This document shows positions 44,721 through 53,950 of a stretch of 64,000 nt of DNA, one piece after another. Where the stretch lies: contig JAFKAC010000010.1 of the NCBI GenBank assembly GCA_025766275.1, positions 1,116,001-1,180,000 on the forward strand, written 5' to 3'. The notes beneath the pieces are model-generated. The model had not been told where the DNA came from. It saw only the letters and a program-made list of their open reading frames with translations, and did no database searches. This stretch comes from Lactarius indigo (Eukaryota; Basidiomycota; Agaricomycetes; Russulales; Russulaceae). Positions within the stretch are counted from its first letter, which is position 1; every line of letters begins with the position of its first letter. A program made the translations under genes and the position numbers.

Positions 44721-45634
44721 CGATACAGGAGATAAGGATATACATCCCCAGTTATACTATGGGATATTGCCAAGTCCTATGCTCCTCCGCCTGCTTTACA
44801 CTGACTGTGCTAGTGCGTGCCCGTTTATCTAAGCCCACTCCCCAGAGGGAATAGCTTCCAAACGTTGCGGTGGGCGGGGCGCGTGCGTGTTACCCAGGCG
44901 TAAGTTGCGCCTCATCGTCGCGGGTCTTGTGCGTGTGCGTGTCTGGGTTCCCACTGTCGCCCCCCCTCTCACCACGTCTTGAGTGGTCCCGCTAGCGGGT
45001 CCGGGGGTCGTGGGGTGGAGGTGTGCGGGTTTAAAGGTTACGTGATGCGTACGTGTGCGTCTCTGTCATGCCTAGGGAGGATTTAATTTATGTCTATTGG
45101 TTGTTATCATACTACACACTTCGCGGAGGAGAACTGATGTATGGCATTAACACAGTGATAAATGAGAAAAAAAAAAAAAATGAAATTTAGCAAGCGCAGT
45201 GCCCTCCTCAGTGCCCCAGGATGGCTTAAGGCCCAGAAACCTCGGTCAACCAAAACTCTTCAAGGCTGTCGCGGCCTATGTCGCATGATGAAGGCGCAGG
45301 AAGGGTAAATAACACGATCCTACACGAAGACATCATACCCTGGAATCACGCATCATTCTGTGCAGTCTGACTCCGCTGCTTACTTTCAACCGCATCTCGC
45401 TTCTTCTTGCCTCTAGAAGTTTGCGGAACGGCGCATTTCAGATGAGCAGTCGGGGTTGCGGAAGTGGTGATGCGCCAGTGGTGTGTCGGCACGCAGGCGC
45501 TTGTACTCCCCGCGACTTGGGCGCTCATTCTCCTTCCACATCGACGCCTTCACACACCCGCCCCTCCAATATCAAACTCCAAACGGTGAGTGACCCCGTA
45601 TTCTTGCCAACAAGCAATTGCTTAGCAGGCCAAG
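44721..45634. other. GC-rich and low-complexity intergenic stretch
   Basis: Contains GTGCGTGT repeats at 44930-45060 and an A-run of 14 near 45166. An upstream exon of the small gene at 45635 may lie at 45421-45580, since GTGAG and CTTAGCAG sites bracket an intron there. I could not fix the reading frame. Confidence 0.4.
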
Positions 45635-45920
45635 ATGTTCTTGTATATCACCCGCTCGCTCCTGAAGTTCGCCTGGAAGCGGATAAAAAGAGGTGTGGTT
45701 ATACCTCTTGATAACCAGGTGAGTCGCCTCCTCTGCTCTATCAACCGTTGCTTACCTTTTATAGATGAGAAAGAGGGGATGGCGCGTGGAATTCACTGTC
45801 ACTGTGCGCCTCAACATTGTCACCCAATCGGGTGATATTTTCGACCGATCCCTGCCGCTGCGATTCGCTTTACCCCGGGGTGTAGTGGTGGCCCCTGGAG
45901 AGGGCGCCGAGCAAGTTTGA
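45635..45920 (+). CDS. Small hypothetical protein
   Basis: Two exons, 45635-45718 and 45765-45920, with a 46-bp GT-AG intron, give 79 residues: MFLYITRSLLKFAWKRIKRG at the start and PRGVVVAPGEGAEQV at the end. A CAG acceptor just before the ATG (45628) suggests that a further upstream exon may exist. The family is not recognised. The first 20 residues could form an amphipathic or membrane-anchoring helix. Confidence 0.45.
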
Positions 45921-46156
45921 GGTGAAAGAGGGGAATACTATACAGAAATTAAGTCAAATCGTCTGCGTATCTGTAACCGTGCGTTGCGTGAGCATTGCTA
46001 GGGTGTCAGCTGTCTGGGCTTTCGCGGCAATTACGCCGACATCGTCTTCTACACTCGGGTGAGTGAGCGGCCCAGTGTGGACGAAGCAATCGAAAGCATC
46101 CAATTGACTTCATACAAATTTACGATTACGAGTTCTGAACAGATAGAAGAATAACG

Positions 46157-46161
46157 ATACA
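46157..46161 (+). repeat. Target-site duplication, left (ATACA)
   Basis: ATACA directly before the 5' LTR matches ATACA at 53946-53950 directly after the 3' LTR. Five bp is the usual length for gypsy-type integrases. Confidence 0.9.
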
Positions 46162-46643
46162 TGTCACGTTTCGAGTCGTACCCTTACCGTACCGGTTGCG
46201 ATTACGGCGGTAAGGTATATTAGTCGCGGACTTACTTACGGTGATACGAGGATACGATAGGCGATTGCGCACGATAGCTGACTGAGCGGTACCTGAATGA
46301 CTCGATACTAGTACAGGTACTAGTAGTATTAGTTGGAGTTGTTTCTGCGATACGTTGGACGCTTTACTACTGTGACTCATAGCAGCGCTTCTAAGCCTGC
46401 TCGACTTGTATTTATAGTGTCTAGTAAAGACCAAGATACGCCATCTTGGTCTTCTTGAATCGTCACTTGTTTCCTTCTCTTTCTCGCCTTCTTCATCTCC
46501 GTTTCCCGTCTCAAGTAATACGACGTGCACCTTCGAGTGTTCACCGACATCTACGCTTGGACCTTCGTGTCTTCAAGTCATCCGTCAAAGCTGTCACCGC
46601 CTTCATCGAGCTCAAGTCGAGCCAACGTCGTGACGACGTAACA
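46162..46643 (+). repeat. 5' LTR
   Basis: Begins TGTCACG and ends GTAACA. A TATA-like TATTTATAG is at 46409, and the likely RNA start is at 46443, 34 bp on. An 11-bp inverted repeat, AAGACCAAGAT and ATCTTGGTCTT with a five-base spacer, straddles the start (46427-46453). Confidence 0.95.
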
Positions 46644-46645
46644 TT

Positions 46646-46656
46646 AAGACCAAGAT
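46646..46656 (+). promoter_or_regulatory. Primer-binding site, self-priming type
   Basis: AAGACCAAGAT, starting two bases after the LTR, is the exact reverse complement of ATCTTGGTCTT at 46443-46453, the predicted 5' end of the RNA. In Tf1 of fission yeast the first 11 bases of the mRNA pair with the primer site and are cleaved to prime reverse transcription. The same length and position are seen here. Confidence 0.8.
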
Positions 46657-46662
46657 ACCACC

Positions 46663-48726
46663 GTGGCCGTGACAACAAGAGACCAGTGGACGAGTTTCCG
46701 TCCCTATTCGCTCCCAAGAAGAGGAGAACGTAACGTCCCCACGCGCTTTCTACAAGCTGCCAGTTGGAGGGAAAGACAAGAAGAAACCGGATATTTTGTA
46801 GAGTTCAACGGACCCAGCAGGTTCCGACCAGTTGAGTTCAACTTCGACCACTTGTGCTGGACAGAGGTTACGTGGAACCCCATAGAATCCCATTGGGACG
46901 TCATACGACCAGCAGGACCTAGATACCAGTGCGACATCGACGCTCGGGAACTCAATAGCCGAGCGGACTGGGGTCCCATCGACGGACAAGTACGAGAACA
47001 TTCTACCGGAGAGGTAATATCAGAAGAAGAGGAAGAACAAAGCCAGGACGACAGTGAAGGACGAGAGCCCAATCAAACAGAGACTAGCGGAGGGGCAATA
47101 CAAGATCTCCTCATCGAACGAGCTGAGTCCGCACACATTACAGAACCAGAGCCAATTCATATCCGATCGCCAGCCATTATGGCAACCATAACGCGAGCAA
47201 TGGAGGAAGTCGCTATTGAAGAAGCGCGCGCAATACAAGCAGAAGCGCGAGAAATCCTTATGCCCATTAATCCCGACACCGGAGTACGAATGACTGCAGA
47301 AGACGCAGCCATCTTTCGAGCAATAGGGCCAGACCGAGGAGATCCTCCATCCGGACGACACCCCGCACTAGACCTCCCACCAGGAATAGCAGGACCGGGA
47401 GAGGACCCTCCACCGCCACCAGAAAGAGGCATCCCGTTTGATCTACGAAGAACCGAACCACCAAGGATGCCACCCACGGGACCACCGGGAGGTGGAGGAG
47501 GTGGCGGAGGAGGAGGAGGTGGGGGAGATGCCGGAGGAGGAGGACACCATAATGAAAAATTAACCGGCGAGCCACCTTCCATCTTTGACGGAGACAGACT
47601 CAAAGTCGATCAATTTTTAACGCAGTGGCATGTCTATTGGGGCATGAATCTAGACGCCCCCATCATGCGCAACGACTACAGAAGATGTCTTCTGTTCCTT
47701 TCCTACATCAAAGGCGGAGCCGTCAGCGAATGGGTCTTGTCTTTCTTAAACTGGCTCAACAGACAGATACAACGAGGAATCAATCCCTACACTCGCGACC
47801 TATGGGACGCCGTGGCCGATGGATTCAGCCAACGGTTCGAAAACACGCTGGAACGGGAACAAGCTCAAGCCATCCTACGGAAGGGCTTCAAAATGGTGGG
47901 AGAAGACATTGACAAGTACGTCAATGATTTTGAACAGCTCGCACGGAAGGCTCACTATCGCCTCAACGAACCCCAAACCATCGACCTCTTCACATCGGGC
48001 CTGCCCAAGGAGCTGTTCAAGAACGCGTTCCAGTTCGACGACCCCATCACGTTCGACGACTGGAAGAGAGCCGTCCTCAAGCGGCAGAAGAACTACATAC
48101 ACCTCAAAGCACGACTCAATGAATACAAGAATACGACACAACCAAAAAAGCAAGGCGGCAACGCGGGATGGACACTCCCGCAAAACCTACCACAGACTAA
48201 CCCCTGGGCGATGGACACCTCGGCAGATCGTGCCAAGGTAAGGCTCGCGGGGTCCGAAGAAATCGACTTCAATAAACTACCGCACCATGACTGGCCCACG
48301 CCACCATTCCCACCACGAGGGGGACCGGGAGCTCGAGGACGAGGAAGAGGAGGATCTAGAAGGGACTTAAGGAATGTCCTTTGTTATAACTGTCGTACCC
48401 CGGGCCACCTCTCACGAAACTGTCCATATCCGCGCACGCAGCAGCAATGGTCGGCTGCCCCATCCAGCAGTCGCATGACCGAGACTACGGGATACCCTCA
48501 GGGACCCGTCTCGCAGTACGCGCCATCACAATACGCACCGTCGTTACCCGGACATATGTCACCCACGCCAAGCATGACGCCCGCACCCCAAATCAACGCT
48601 GCAAGCACAAAGACAGCAGGAGAACAGGCCAAAGAGTGGCTCACACAGGTGGCTAATAGTACGGACGAAGTAAAAGATCTGATACTTCAAGATCTATGGG
48701 GAAAAGAGGGTTTTCGGGACGCCTAA
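46663..48726 (+). CDS. gag: Gag polyprotein
   Basis: The frame is open for 687 codons from a GTG at 46663, which lies in the strong start context ACCACCGTGG. The first in-frame ATG is only at 47179 (codon 173). An acidic N-terminal part and a glycine run (about residues 275-300, near 47490-47545) precede a capsid-like segment (LTGEPPSIFDGDRLKVDQFL, then FTSGLPKEL). A CCHC zinc knuckle CYNCRTPGHLSRNCP lies near 48382. It forms the particle and binds element RNA. Just before its stop is the slippery heptamer GGGTTTT at 48708-48714 in the right phase for a -1 shift into pol. Start by GTG, or an ATG lost by one change, are both possible. Confidence 0.9.
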   Translation: MAVTTRDQWTSFRPYSLPRRGERNVPTRFLQAASWRERQEETGYFVEFNGPSRFRPVEFNFDHLCWTEVTWNPIESHWDVIRPAGPRYQCDIDARELNSRADWGPIDGQVREHSTGEVISEEEEEQSQDDSEGREPNQTETSGGAIQDLLIERAESAHITEPEPIHIRSPAIMATITRAMEEVAIEEARAIQAEAREILMPINPDTGVRMTAEDAAIFRAIGPDRGDPPSGRHPALDLPPGIAGPGEDPPPPPERGIPFDLRRTEPPRMPPTGPPGGGGGGGGGGGGGDAGGGGHHNEKLTGEPPSIFDGDRLKVDQFLTQWHVYWGMNLDAPIMRNDYRRCLLFLSYIKGGAVSEWVLSFLNWLNRQIQRGINPYTRDLWDAVADGFSQRFENTLEREQAQAILRKGFKMVGEDIDKYVNDFEQLARKAHYRLNEPQTIDLFTSGLPKELFKNAFQFDDPITFDDWKRAVLKRQKNYIHLKARLNEYKNTTQPKKQGGNAGWTLPQNLPQTNPWAMDTSADRAKVRLAGSEEIDFNKLPHHDWPTPPFPPRGGPGARGRGRGGSRRDLRNVLCYNCRTPGHLSRNCPYPRTQQQWSAAPSSSRMTETTGYPQGPVSQYAPSQYAPSLPGHMSPTPSMTPAPQINAASTKTAGEQAKEWLTQVANSTDEVKDLILQDLWGKEGFRDA

Positions 48727-51700
48727 ACCCGTCAGTCTGGGTGAGGGCTCTTCAATGTAATTCTGTAATTGTGACAACACGCTACCGATCTATGCGAATT
48801 CCAGTGACTGTCCGTACAAATTACCAAACGACTGAAACCAAGGCGCTGGTCGATTCTGGCGCAACCGACAACTTTATCCGACCCAGTCTGGCAAAGCGGG
48901 CCGACATCCAAACACAACCACTAGACACGCCTCGTAAAATATGGAACATAGACAACACGGAAAACAAAGCTGGGTTAATCACTCATTATGTTAACCTAGA
49001 AGTAAAAACACGGGGGCAGATAAAACAAATGACCTTCCTGGTCACCGACCTTGGAAGCGAAGATATGGTGTTAGGCTATCCATGGCTAAGCGCGTTCGAG
49101 CCAACCATCAGCTGGGCTACCGCCACCATACACCCCGACATGCAGCCAGTAATACTGGCAACTACCAAAGCACTGCTATCGACAACCATTCGAGCCCTCA
49201 TTACGACAGAAAAAGAAGACATCGTGCGAGAACTAGAAGAAGAGACGTTCGCAAGAGCCACCACCTCGACGGAGTTGGCTATACAAGCGAAACAACAGCA
49301 AACGGCAGTAGAGCTCCCTCAAGAATACGCAGCATTCAGCAAACTTTTTAACGAGCAAGCCTCACACCGCTTTCCCCCGGCAAGGCCGTGGGATCATGCG
49401 ATTGACTTTAAATCCTCCGTGCCGGCCGCCATCGACTGTAAAGTCTACCCCATGACTCAGAAAGAAGAGGGCGAACTCAAGGAGTTTCTGGACGAGAAGC
49501 TACGACAGGGTTACTTACGCCCTTCAATCTCCCCGTACGCGTCCTCCTTCTTCTTCATTAAAAAGAAGGATGGAAAACTACGCCCAGTACAGGACTACCG
49601 GGTCATCAACTCCCACACCATTCGCAATCAATACCCACTGCCGCTCATACAGGACCTCATCCTCGACCTCAGCAATGCCCACATCTACACGAAACTCGAC
49701 ATCCGATGGGGCTACAATAATATACGAATTCGTGACGGCGACCAGGAGAAGGCCGCATTCAAAACGAAATTCGGCCTCTTCGAACCCACGGTCATGTTCT
49801 TCGGCCTCACTAACTCCCCCGCCACCTTCCAAGCCATGATGAACCAGATTTACCGCGACACCATAGCGAAGCACGAGCGATTGGGCACCACCATACGTGT
49901 TTACATGGACGATATTGGTATCGCTACTCACGTAGATCACGATCTACCAGCCCATGTCGCTGCCGTTCGCGATGTCTTGCGCGTGGCGGAGGAGCACGAC
50001 CTCTACTTCAAACTCGAGAAGTGCCTGTTCCATCAACCGCGGATGGATTACCTGGGGGTAATCCTTGAAAGGGGGGTGACCCGAATGGACCCCGTAAAAG
50101 TTCAAGGCATCAAGGACTGGCCAACACCAACAAAAGTTAAAGACGTCCGTTCTTTCCTTGGCTTCTGTAACTTTTACAGACTCTTTATCCGCGGTTTTGC
50201 AACTCACGCCAAGCCGCTCACTAAACTAACACGGAAAGACGAAGAATGGCGATGGACAGAAGAAGAAGAAAGGGCATTCAACACCCTAAAACGCCTCGTA
50301 ACGGAGGAACCAGTGCTAGCACACCCCGTCCTTCAAGACCCGTTCGAATTGGAAGTAGACGCTTCGGGTTATGCGGTGGGAGCCGTACTGCTGCAAAAGA
50401 AATCTGACGGCAAGCGACATCCCATAGGTTACTATTTGGCAACGCTTTCTGAAGCCGAAAGAAACTACGACATCTATGATCTAGAGCTACTCGCGATAGT
50501 CAAGGCCCTACGAAACTGGAGACCACTCCTCGCAGGTGCCCCCCATAAAATCAAAATCTATTCAGACCACCTAAACCTACAATACTGGAAATCTCCGCAG
50601 AAGATCAGCAGACGAGTCGCCAGGGAAGTACTTGAACTCTCTGAATACGACTTCGAAATTCACCACATTAAAGGGAAGAACAACGGACGAGCAGACGCAT
50701 TGTCGAGACGACCGGATTACAACCAGGGAGTCGAAGACAACAGCGAAGTAGTGGTCTTGCCTCCCGAAATCTTCGTGCGAACCCTCAACGCCGCGCGCAC
50801 CTTCATTGCGAACCCAAACTTACTGCAACCACGCCACCAGCAAGACGAAAAAGTGATCAAGTTATGGGTCGACCCTTATCACCTCAAGAAGATACAAGGA
50901 GAATGGTACAAAGACGGCAGGTTCGTAATCACAGGACCGGCGTCGACTCAACGCGTACTGATACACGACCATCACGACTTACCGATACATGGCCACCCGG
51001 GAATCGCGAAAACACAACGCATCCTGGAAAGACATTACTGGTGGCCGCGACTCCGAAAGGACGTGTATGAATACGTACAAGGCTGCGCAGAATGCCAAAG
51101 AAATAAGGTCAACACAAGGCCCATACGGGCCGCGCTGCATCCCATTACGCCAATACTAGAGGCCACGCCGTTCCATACGGTGGCGGTAGACTTTATCACC
51201 AAACTCCCGGTTTCCAAGGGGTACGACAGCATACTAACTGTCACAGATCACGACTGTAGCAAAGCTTCCGTCTTTATCCCATGTCAAGAAGAGATCACCG
51301 CAGAAGAAACGGCGGCTCTGTACATCACCCAAGTGTTCAAACGCTTCGGACTGCCGCGCAAAATAATAAGCGACCGCGACCCCCGTTTCACGTCCAAATT
51401 CACCAGAGAAGTGTGCCGCATTCTAGGAATCCAACAGAACATATCTACGGCATATCATCCGCGTACTGATGGACAGTCTGAGCGAACCAATCAGTGGCTG
51501 GAACAGTACCTTCGATTCTGGGTAAATGAGCGGCAAAACAACTGGGAATCCTATCTCCCAATCGCTGAATTCGCGCACAATAACTGGCCACATGAGCACA
51601 CCAAAGAATCGCCGTTCCAACTTCTGATGGGATATAATCCACAAGCGGATTGGACGGATAAGCCATCCCCCATTCCCCTTGCAACAGCACGACTGACACA

Positions 51701-53432
51701 ACTAAAAGAAGCCAGAGACAACGCCCAACGCCTTATAAAGAAGGCGCAAGAGGCATGGGTGCGCAACAAAGATACGCCCAAGTTTAGCATCAACGACCTT
51801 GTGTGGCTTGAGGGCAAACATCTCCGAACCAATCAGCCTACGGCAAAATTAGCGGCGCGACGCCACGGACCCTTTCGGGTGGTACAGGTGATGTCCCCTT
51901 ACAACTATCGATTGGAACTTCCCACGCAGTGGAGTATCCACCCAGTGTTTCACATCGATCTTCTCACACCGTACAAGCAAACTTCCCTGCACGGGGAAAA
52001 CTTCACACGACCCCCGCCAGAACTGATAGACGGGGAAGAGGAGTACGAGGTCGAGGCCATTCTGGACGCTCGGCATTTCGGCAGGGGAAGACGCCTTCAA
52101 TATCTGGTCAAATGGAAGGGGTACCCAGACTCGGAGAATCAGTGGGTCAACAAAGACGACGTCTTTGCACCGGAAGCACTCCGTCTGTATCAGGAAGCGC
52201 AAACCCACGGTAAAAGAGATAAAATAGGGGTCGCCCGAACAGAGGACCGTCATCCCCTCTTCCTTCGCTCCATCACCACTCTCATGCCTACTTCCCCACT
52301 ACGACATGTCACACAAGCGCAGCTCCTCGACTCCCTCGCAGAAGATGCCCGCGCCCTCTTGGCTGAGGACGACGACACCGAAATACCAAACACTCAGCTC
52401 ACGCCATGGACGCCTCTTGCACCAGCAGAGGGGTCCATCACCGCACAAGAATGGATCAACGTCGTCACCAGATTTCCAAACCCAACGACCACCCCCGACG
52501 ACGACCGAGCCGTCGTCCACGTCTTCCGAAACAATGACGGCGAGCGCGAACCCATCGCCGCTATCCCCCCAAGCGACGACCTCATCGGCGTTCGCGGAGT
52601 TTTCCCGAGCAACGACCAGCGTTCAAGCGCTGATGGAGTACGAGTTGGAGGGTTGGAAGAGGGTAGCGGCGGCGTGGCAGAAGGAGCAGCTGGACTCAGC
52701 AGCGGCCCGATTGAGGGAGATGCGCGAGCGACGGCAGCGATGGCGGCAGCTGAGGCTGGCCATGACGACGAAGATTATTACCCGGCGAGACACACCTTCC
52801 TTCGAACGAAACGCGACCCTGATAATCCCCTCATCACGCCCTGGCTCGTCTACTCCGACGGGTCCCCCATGTATCGAGGACGTGTGCGCGTGCCTGGTGC
52901 CGCCGATCACCGTCCGTTCACCGCCGCCGACGACCCCGCGCATGTCATTGCGCCTGAAGGGTTCCGGGCGAACCGACGACCCCATTACATTCGATACCCC
53001 ATCACCGGACCAGACGGAGTAGAGCGGGACGCATCGCACGTCCAGATCATCGGGGGGGCGGACCCCCTCATATTAGGGGTTATACCGGGCTCGCCACACG
53101 TCTACGGTAAGCCCTTCTACGCCGAACCCCACGTCTCTGCCGCACTCCGCCCCACGTACCCGCACGAGGACCTCGTTGTCTTCGAAGCCGACAAAATTAC
53201 CGACCGCGCGCTCAATCGCATCAACGACGAGTCGCTCACCGCGGAGGTCACACGCTTCCGCGCGGCCAGCTACGAGCTGGATCGACTTCGGGCCAGGGTG
53301 AGTCAGCTCCGCGCCATGATCGAGTGTGCACAGGACGACCGGCGCGACGCGATCTACCGCCTGGAACGCGCCACCGCACTGGAGCGCATCGCCGACGAGC
53401 AGCGCGATTGGCCGGCCCGCGACTTTCGGTGA
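48696..53432 (+). CDS. pol: Pol polyprotein with chromodomain and long C-terminal tail
   Basis: An uninterrupted frame of 1578 codons in the -1 frame relative to gag, overlapping it by 31 bases. Domains in order: protease with DSGATDN (about residue 53); reverse transcriptase with FGLTNSPATFQ and VYMDD (about 403); RNase H with LEVDASGYA (about 555); integrase with an HHCC zinc finger (HGHPG, CAECQRNK, about 757-800) and catalytic residues in AVDF, SDRDPRF and ERTNQW (about 831, 893 and 929); and a chromodomain EVEAILDARHF, LVKWKGYPDSENQW (about 1116-1170). About 400 more residues follow, ending in a heptad-rich segment likely to be a coiled coil. All catalytic motifs are present, so the element may be active. 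The ATG is nominal: synthesis is expected by frameshift from gag. Confidence 0.96.
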   Translation: MGKRGFSGRLNPSVWVRALQCNSVIVTTRYRSMRIPVTVRTNYQTTETKALVDSGATDNFIRPSLAKRADIQTQPLDTPRKIWNIDNTENKAGLITHYVNLEVKTRGQIKQMTFLVTDLGSEDMVLGYPWLSAFEPTISWATATIHPDMQPVILATTKALLSTTIRALITTEKEDIVRELEEETFARATTSTELAIQAKQQQTAVELPQEYAAFSKLFNEQASHRFPPARPWDHAIDFKSSVPAAIDCKVYPMTQKEEGELKEFLDEKLRQGYLRPSISPYASSFFFIKKKDGKLRPVQDYRVINSHTIRNQYPLPLIQDLILDLSNAHIYTKLDIRWGYNNIRIRDGDQEKAAFKTKFGLFEPTVMFFGLTNSPATFQAMMNQIYRDTIAKHERLGTTIRVYMDDIGIATHVDHDLPAHVAAVRDVLRVAEEHDLYFKLEKCLFHQPRMDYLGVILERGVTRMDPVKVQGIKDWPTPTKVKDVRSFLGFCNFYRLFIRGFATHAKPLTKLTRKDEEWRWTEEEERAFNTLKRLVTEEPVLAHPVLQDPFELEVDASGYAVGAVLLQKKSDGKRHPIGYYLATLSEAERNYDIYDLELLAIVKALRNWRPLLAGAPHKIKIYSDHLNLQYWKSPQKISRRVAREVLELSEYDFEIHHIKGKNNGRADALSRRPDYNQGVEDNSEVVVLPPEIFVRTLNAARTFIANPNLLQPRHQQDEKVIKLWVDPYHLKKIQGEWYKDGRFVITGPASTQRVLIHDHHDLPIHGHPGIAKTQRILERHYWWPRLRKDVYEYVQGCAECQRNKVNTRPIRAALHPITPILEATPFHTVAVDFITKLPVSKGYDSILTVTDHDCSKASVFIPCQEEITAEETAALYITQVFKRFGLPRKIISDRDPRFTSKFTREVCRILGIQQNISTAYHPRTDGQSERTNQWLEQYLRFWVNERQNNWESYLPIAEFAHNNWPHEHTKESPFQLLMGYNPQADWTDKPSPIPLATARLTQLKEARDNAQRLIKKAQEAWVRNKDTPKFSINDLVWLEGKHLRTNQPTAKLAARRHGPFRVVQVMSPYNYRLELPTQWSIHPVFHIDLLTPYKQTSLHGENFTRPPPELIDGEEEYEVEAILDARHFGRGRRLQYLVKWKGYPDSENQWVNKDDVFAPEALRLYQEAQTHGKRDKIGVARTEDRHPLFLRSITTLMPTSPLRHVTQAQLLDSLAEDARALLAEDDDTEIPNTQLTPWTPLAPAEGSITAQEWINVVTRFPNPTTTPDDDRAVVHVFRNNDGEREPIAAIPPSDDLIGVRGVFPSNDQRSSADGVRVGGLEEGSGGVAEGAAGLSSGPIEGDARATAAMAAAEAGHDDEDYYPARHTFLRTKRDPDNPLITPWLVYSDGSPMYRGRVRVPGAADHRPFTAADDPAHVIAPEGFRANRRPHYIRYPITGPDGVERDASHVQIIGGADPLILGVIPGSPHVYGKPFYAEPHVSAALRPTYPHEDLVVFEADKITDRALNRINDESLTAEVTRFRAASYELDRLRARVSQLRAMIECAQDDRRDAIYRLERATALERIADEQRDWPARDFR
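48708..48714 (+). promoter_or_regulatory. Slippery heptamer for -1 frameshift
   Basis: G GGT TTT in the gag frame fits X XXY YYZ. A slip gives GGG TTT, which is the pol frame. It lies 9 bases before the gag stop at 48724-48726. A short CGGG/CCCG stem can form just downstream, but I could not evaluate stronger structures. Confidence 0.7.
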
Positions 53433-53450
53433 GCCTGGGGTCTCACGCTA

Positions 53451-53463
53451 GAAAGGGAGGTGA
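53451..53463 (+). promoter_or_regulatory. Polypurine tract
   Basis: GAAAGGGAGGTGA directly abuts the 3' LTR and would prime plus-strand synthesis. Confidence 0.85.
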
Positions 53464-53945
53464 TGTCACGTTTCGAGTCGTACCCTTACCGTACCGGTTG
53501 CGATTACGGCGGTAAGGTATATTAGTCGCGGACTTACTTACGGTGATACGAGGATACGATAGGCGATTGCGCACGATAGCTGACTGAGCGGTACCTGAAT
53601 GACTCGATACTAGTACAGGTACTAGTAGTATTAGTTGGAGTTGTTTCTGCGATACGTTGGACGCTTTACTACTGTGACTCATAGCAGCGCTTCTAAGCCT
53701 GCTCGACTTGTATTTATAGTGTCTAGTAAAGACCAAGATACGCCATCTTGGTCTTCTTGAATCGTCACTTGTTTCCTTCTCTTTCTCGCCTTCTTCATCT
53801 CCGTTTCCCGTCTCAAGTAATACGACGTGCACCTTCGAGTGTTCACCGACATCTACGCTTGGACCTTCGTGTCTTCAAGTCATCCGTCAAAGCTGTCACC
53901 GCCTTCATCGAGCTCAAGTCGAGCCAACGTCGTGACGACGTAACA
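53464..53945 (+). repeat. 3' LTR
   Basis: 482 bp, same length as the 5' LTR and without a difference that I could see. Followed by the target duplication ATACA at 53946-53950. Confidence 0.95.
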
Positions 53946-53950
53946 ATACA

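Larger units (their letters stand above)
46162..53945 (+). mobile_element. Complete Ty3/gypsy chromovirus LTR retrotransposon
   Basis: The element is 7784 bp long with two 482-bp LTRs (46162-46643, 53464-53945), both starting TG and ending CA. I could find no difference between the LTRs when reading them side by side. It carries gag, then pol in the -1 frame with protease, reverse transcriptase, RNase H, integrase and chromodomain. There is a polypurine tract before the 3' LTR and a primer site of the self-priming type. It interrupts no recognised gene. Its integrity suggests very recent insertion. Confidence 0.97.

Noticed and set aside
47157..47603. Minus-strand open frames with long proline runs opposite gag
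   Set aside because: They are shadows of the glycine-rich gag coding sequence and have no independent support.
52306..53039. Other frames open for 138-238 codons in the pol tail region
   Set aside because: High GC content opens several frames at once; the pol frame is continuous with integrase and chromodomain and is the better reading.
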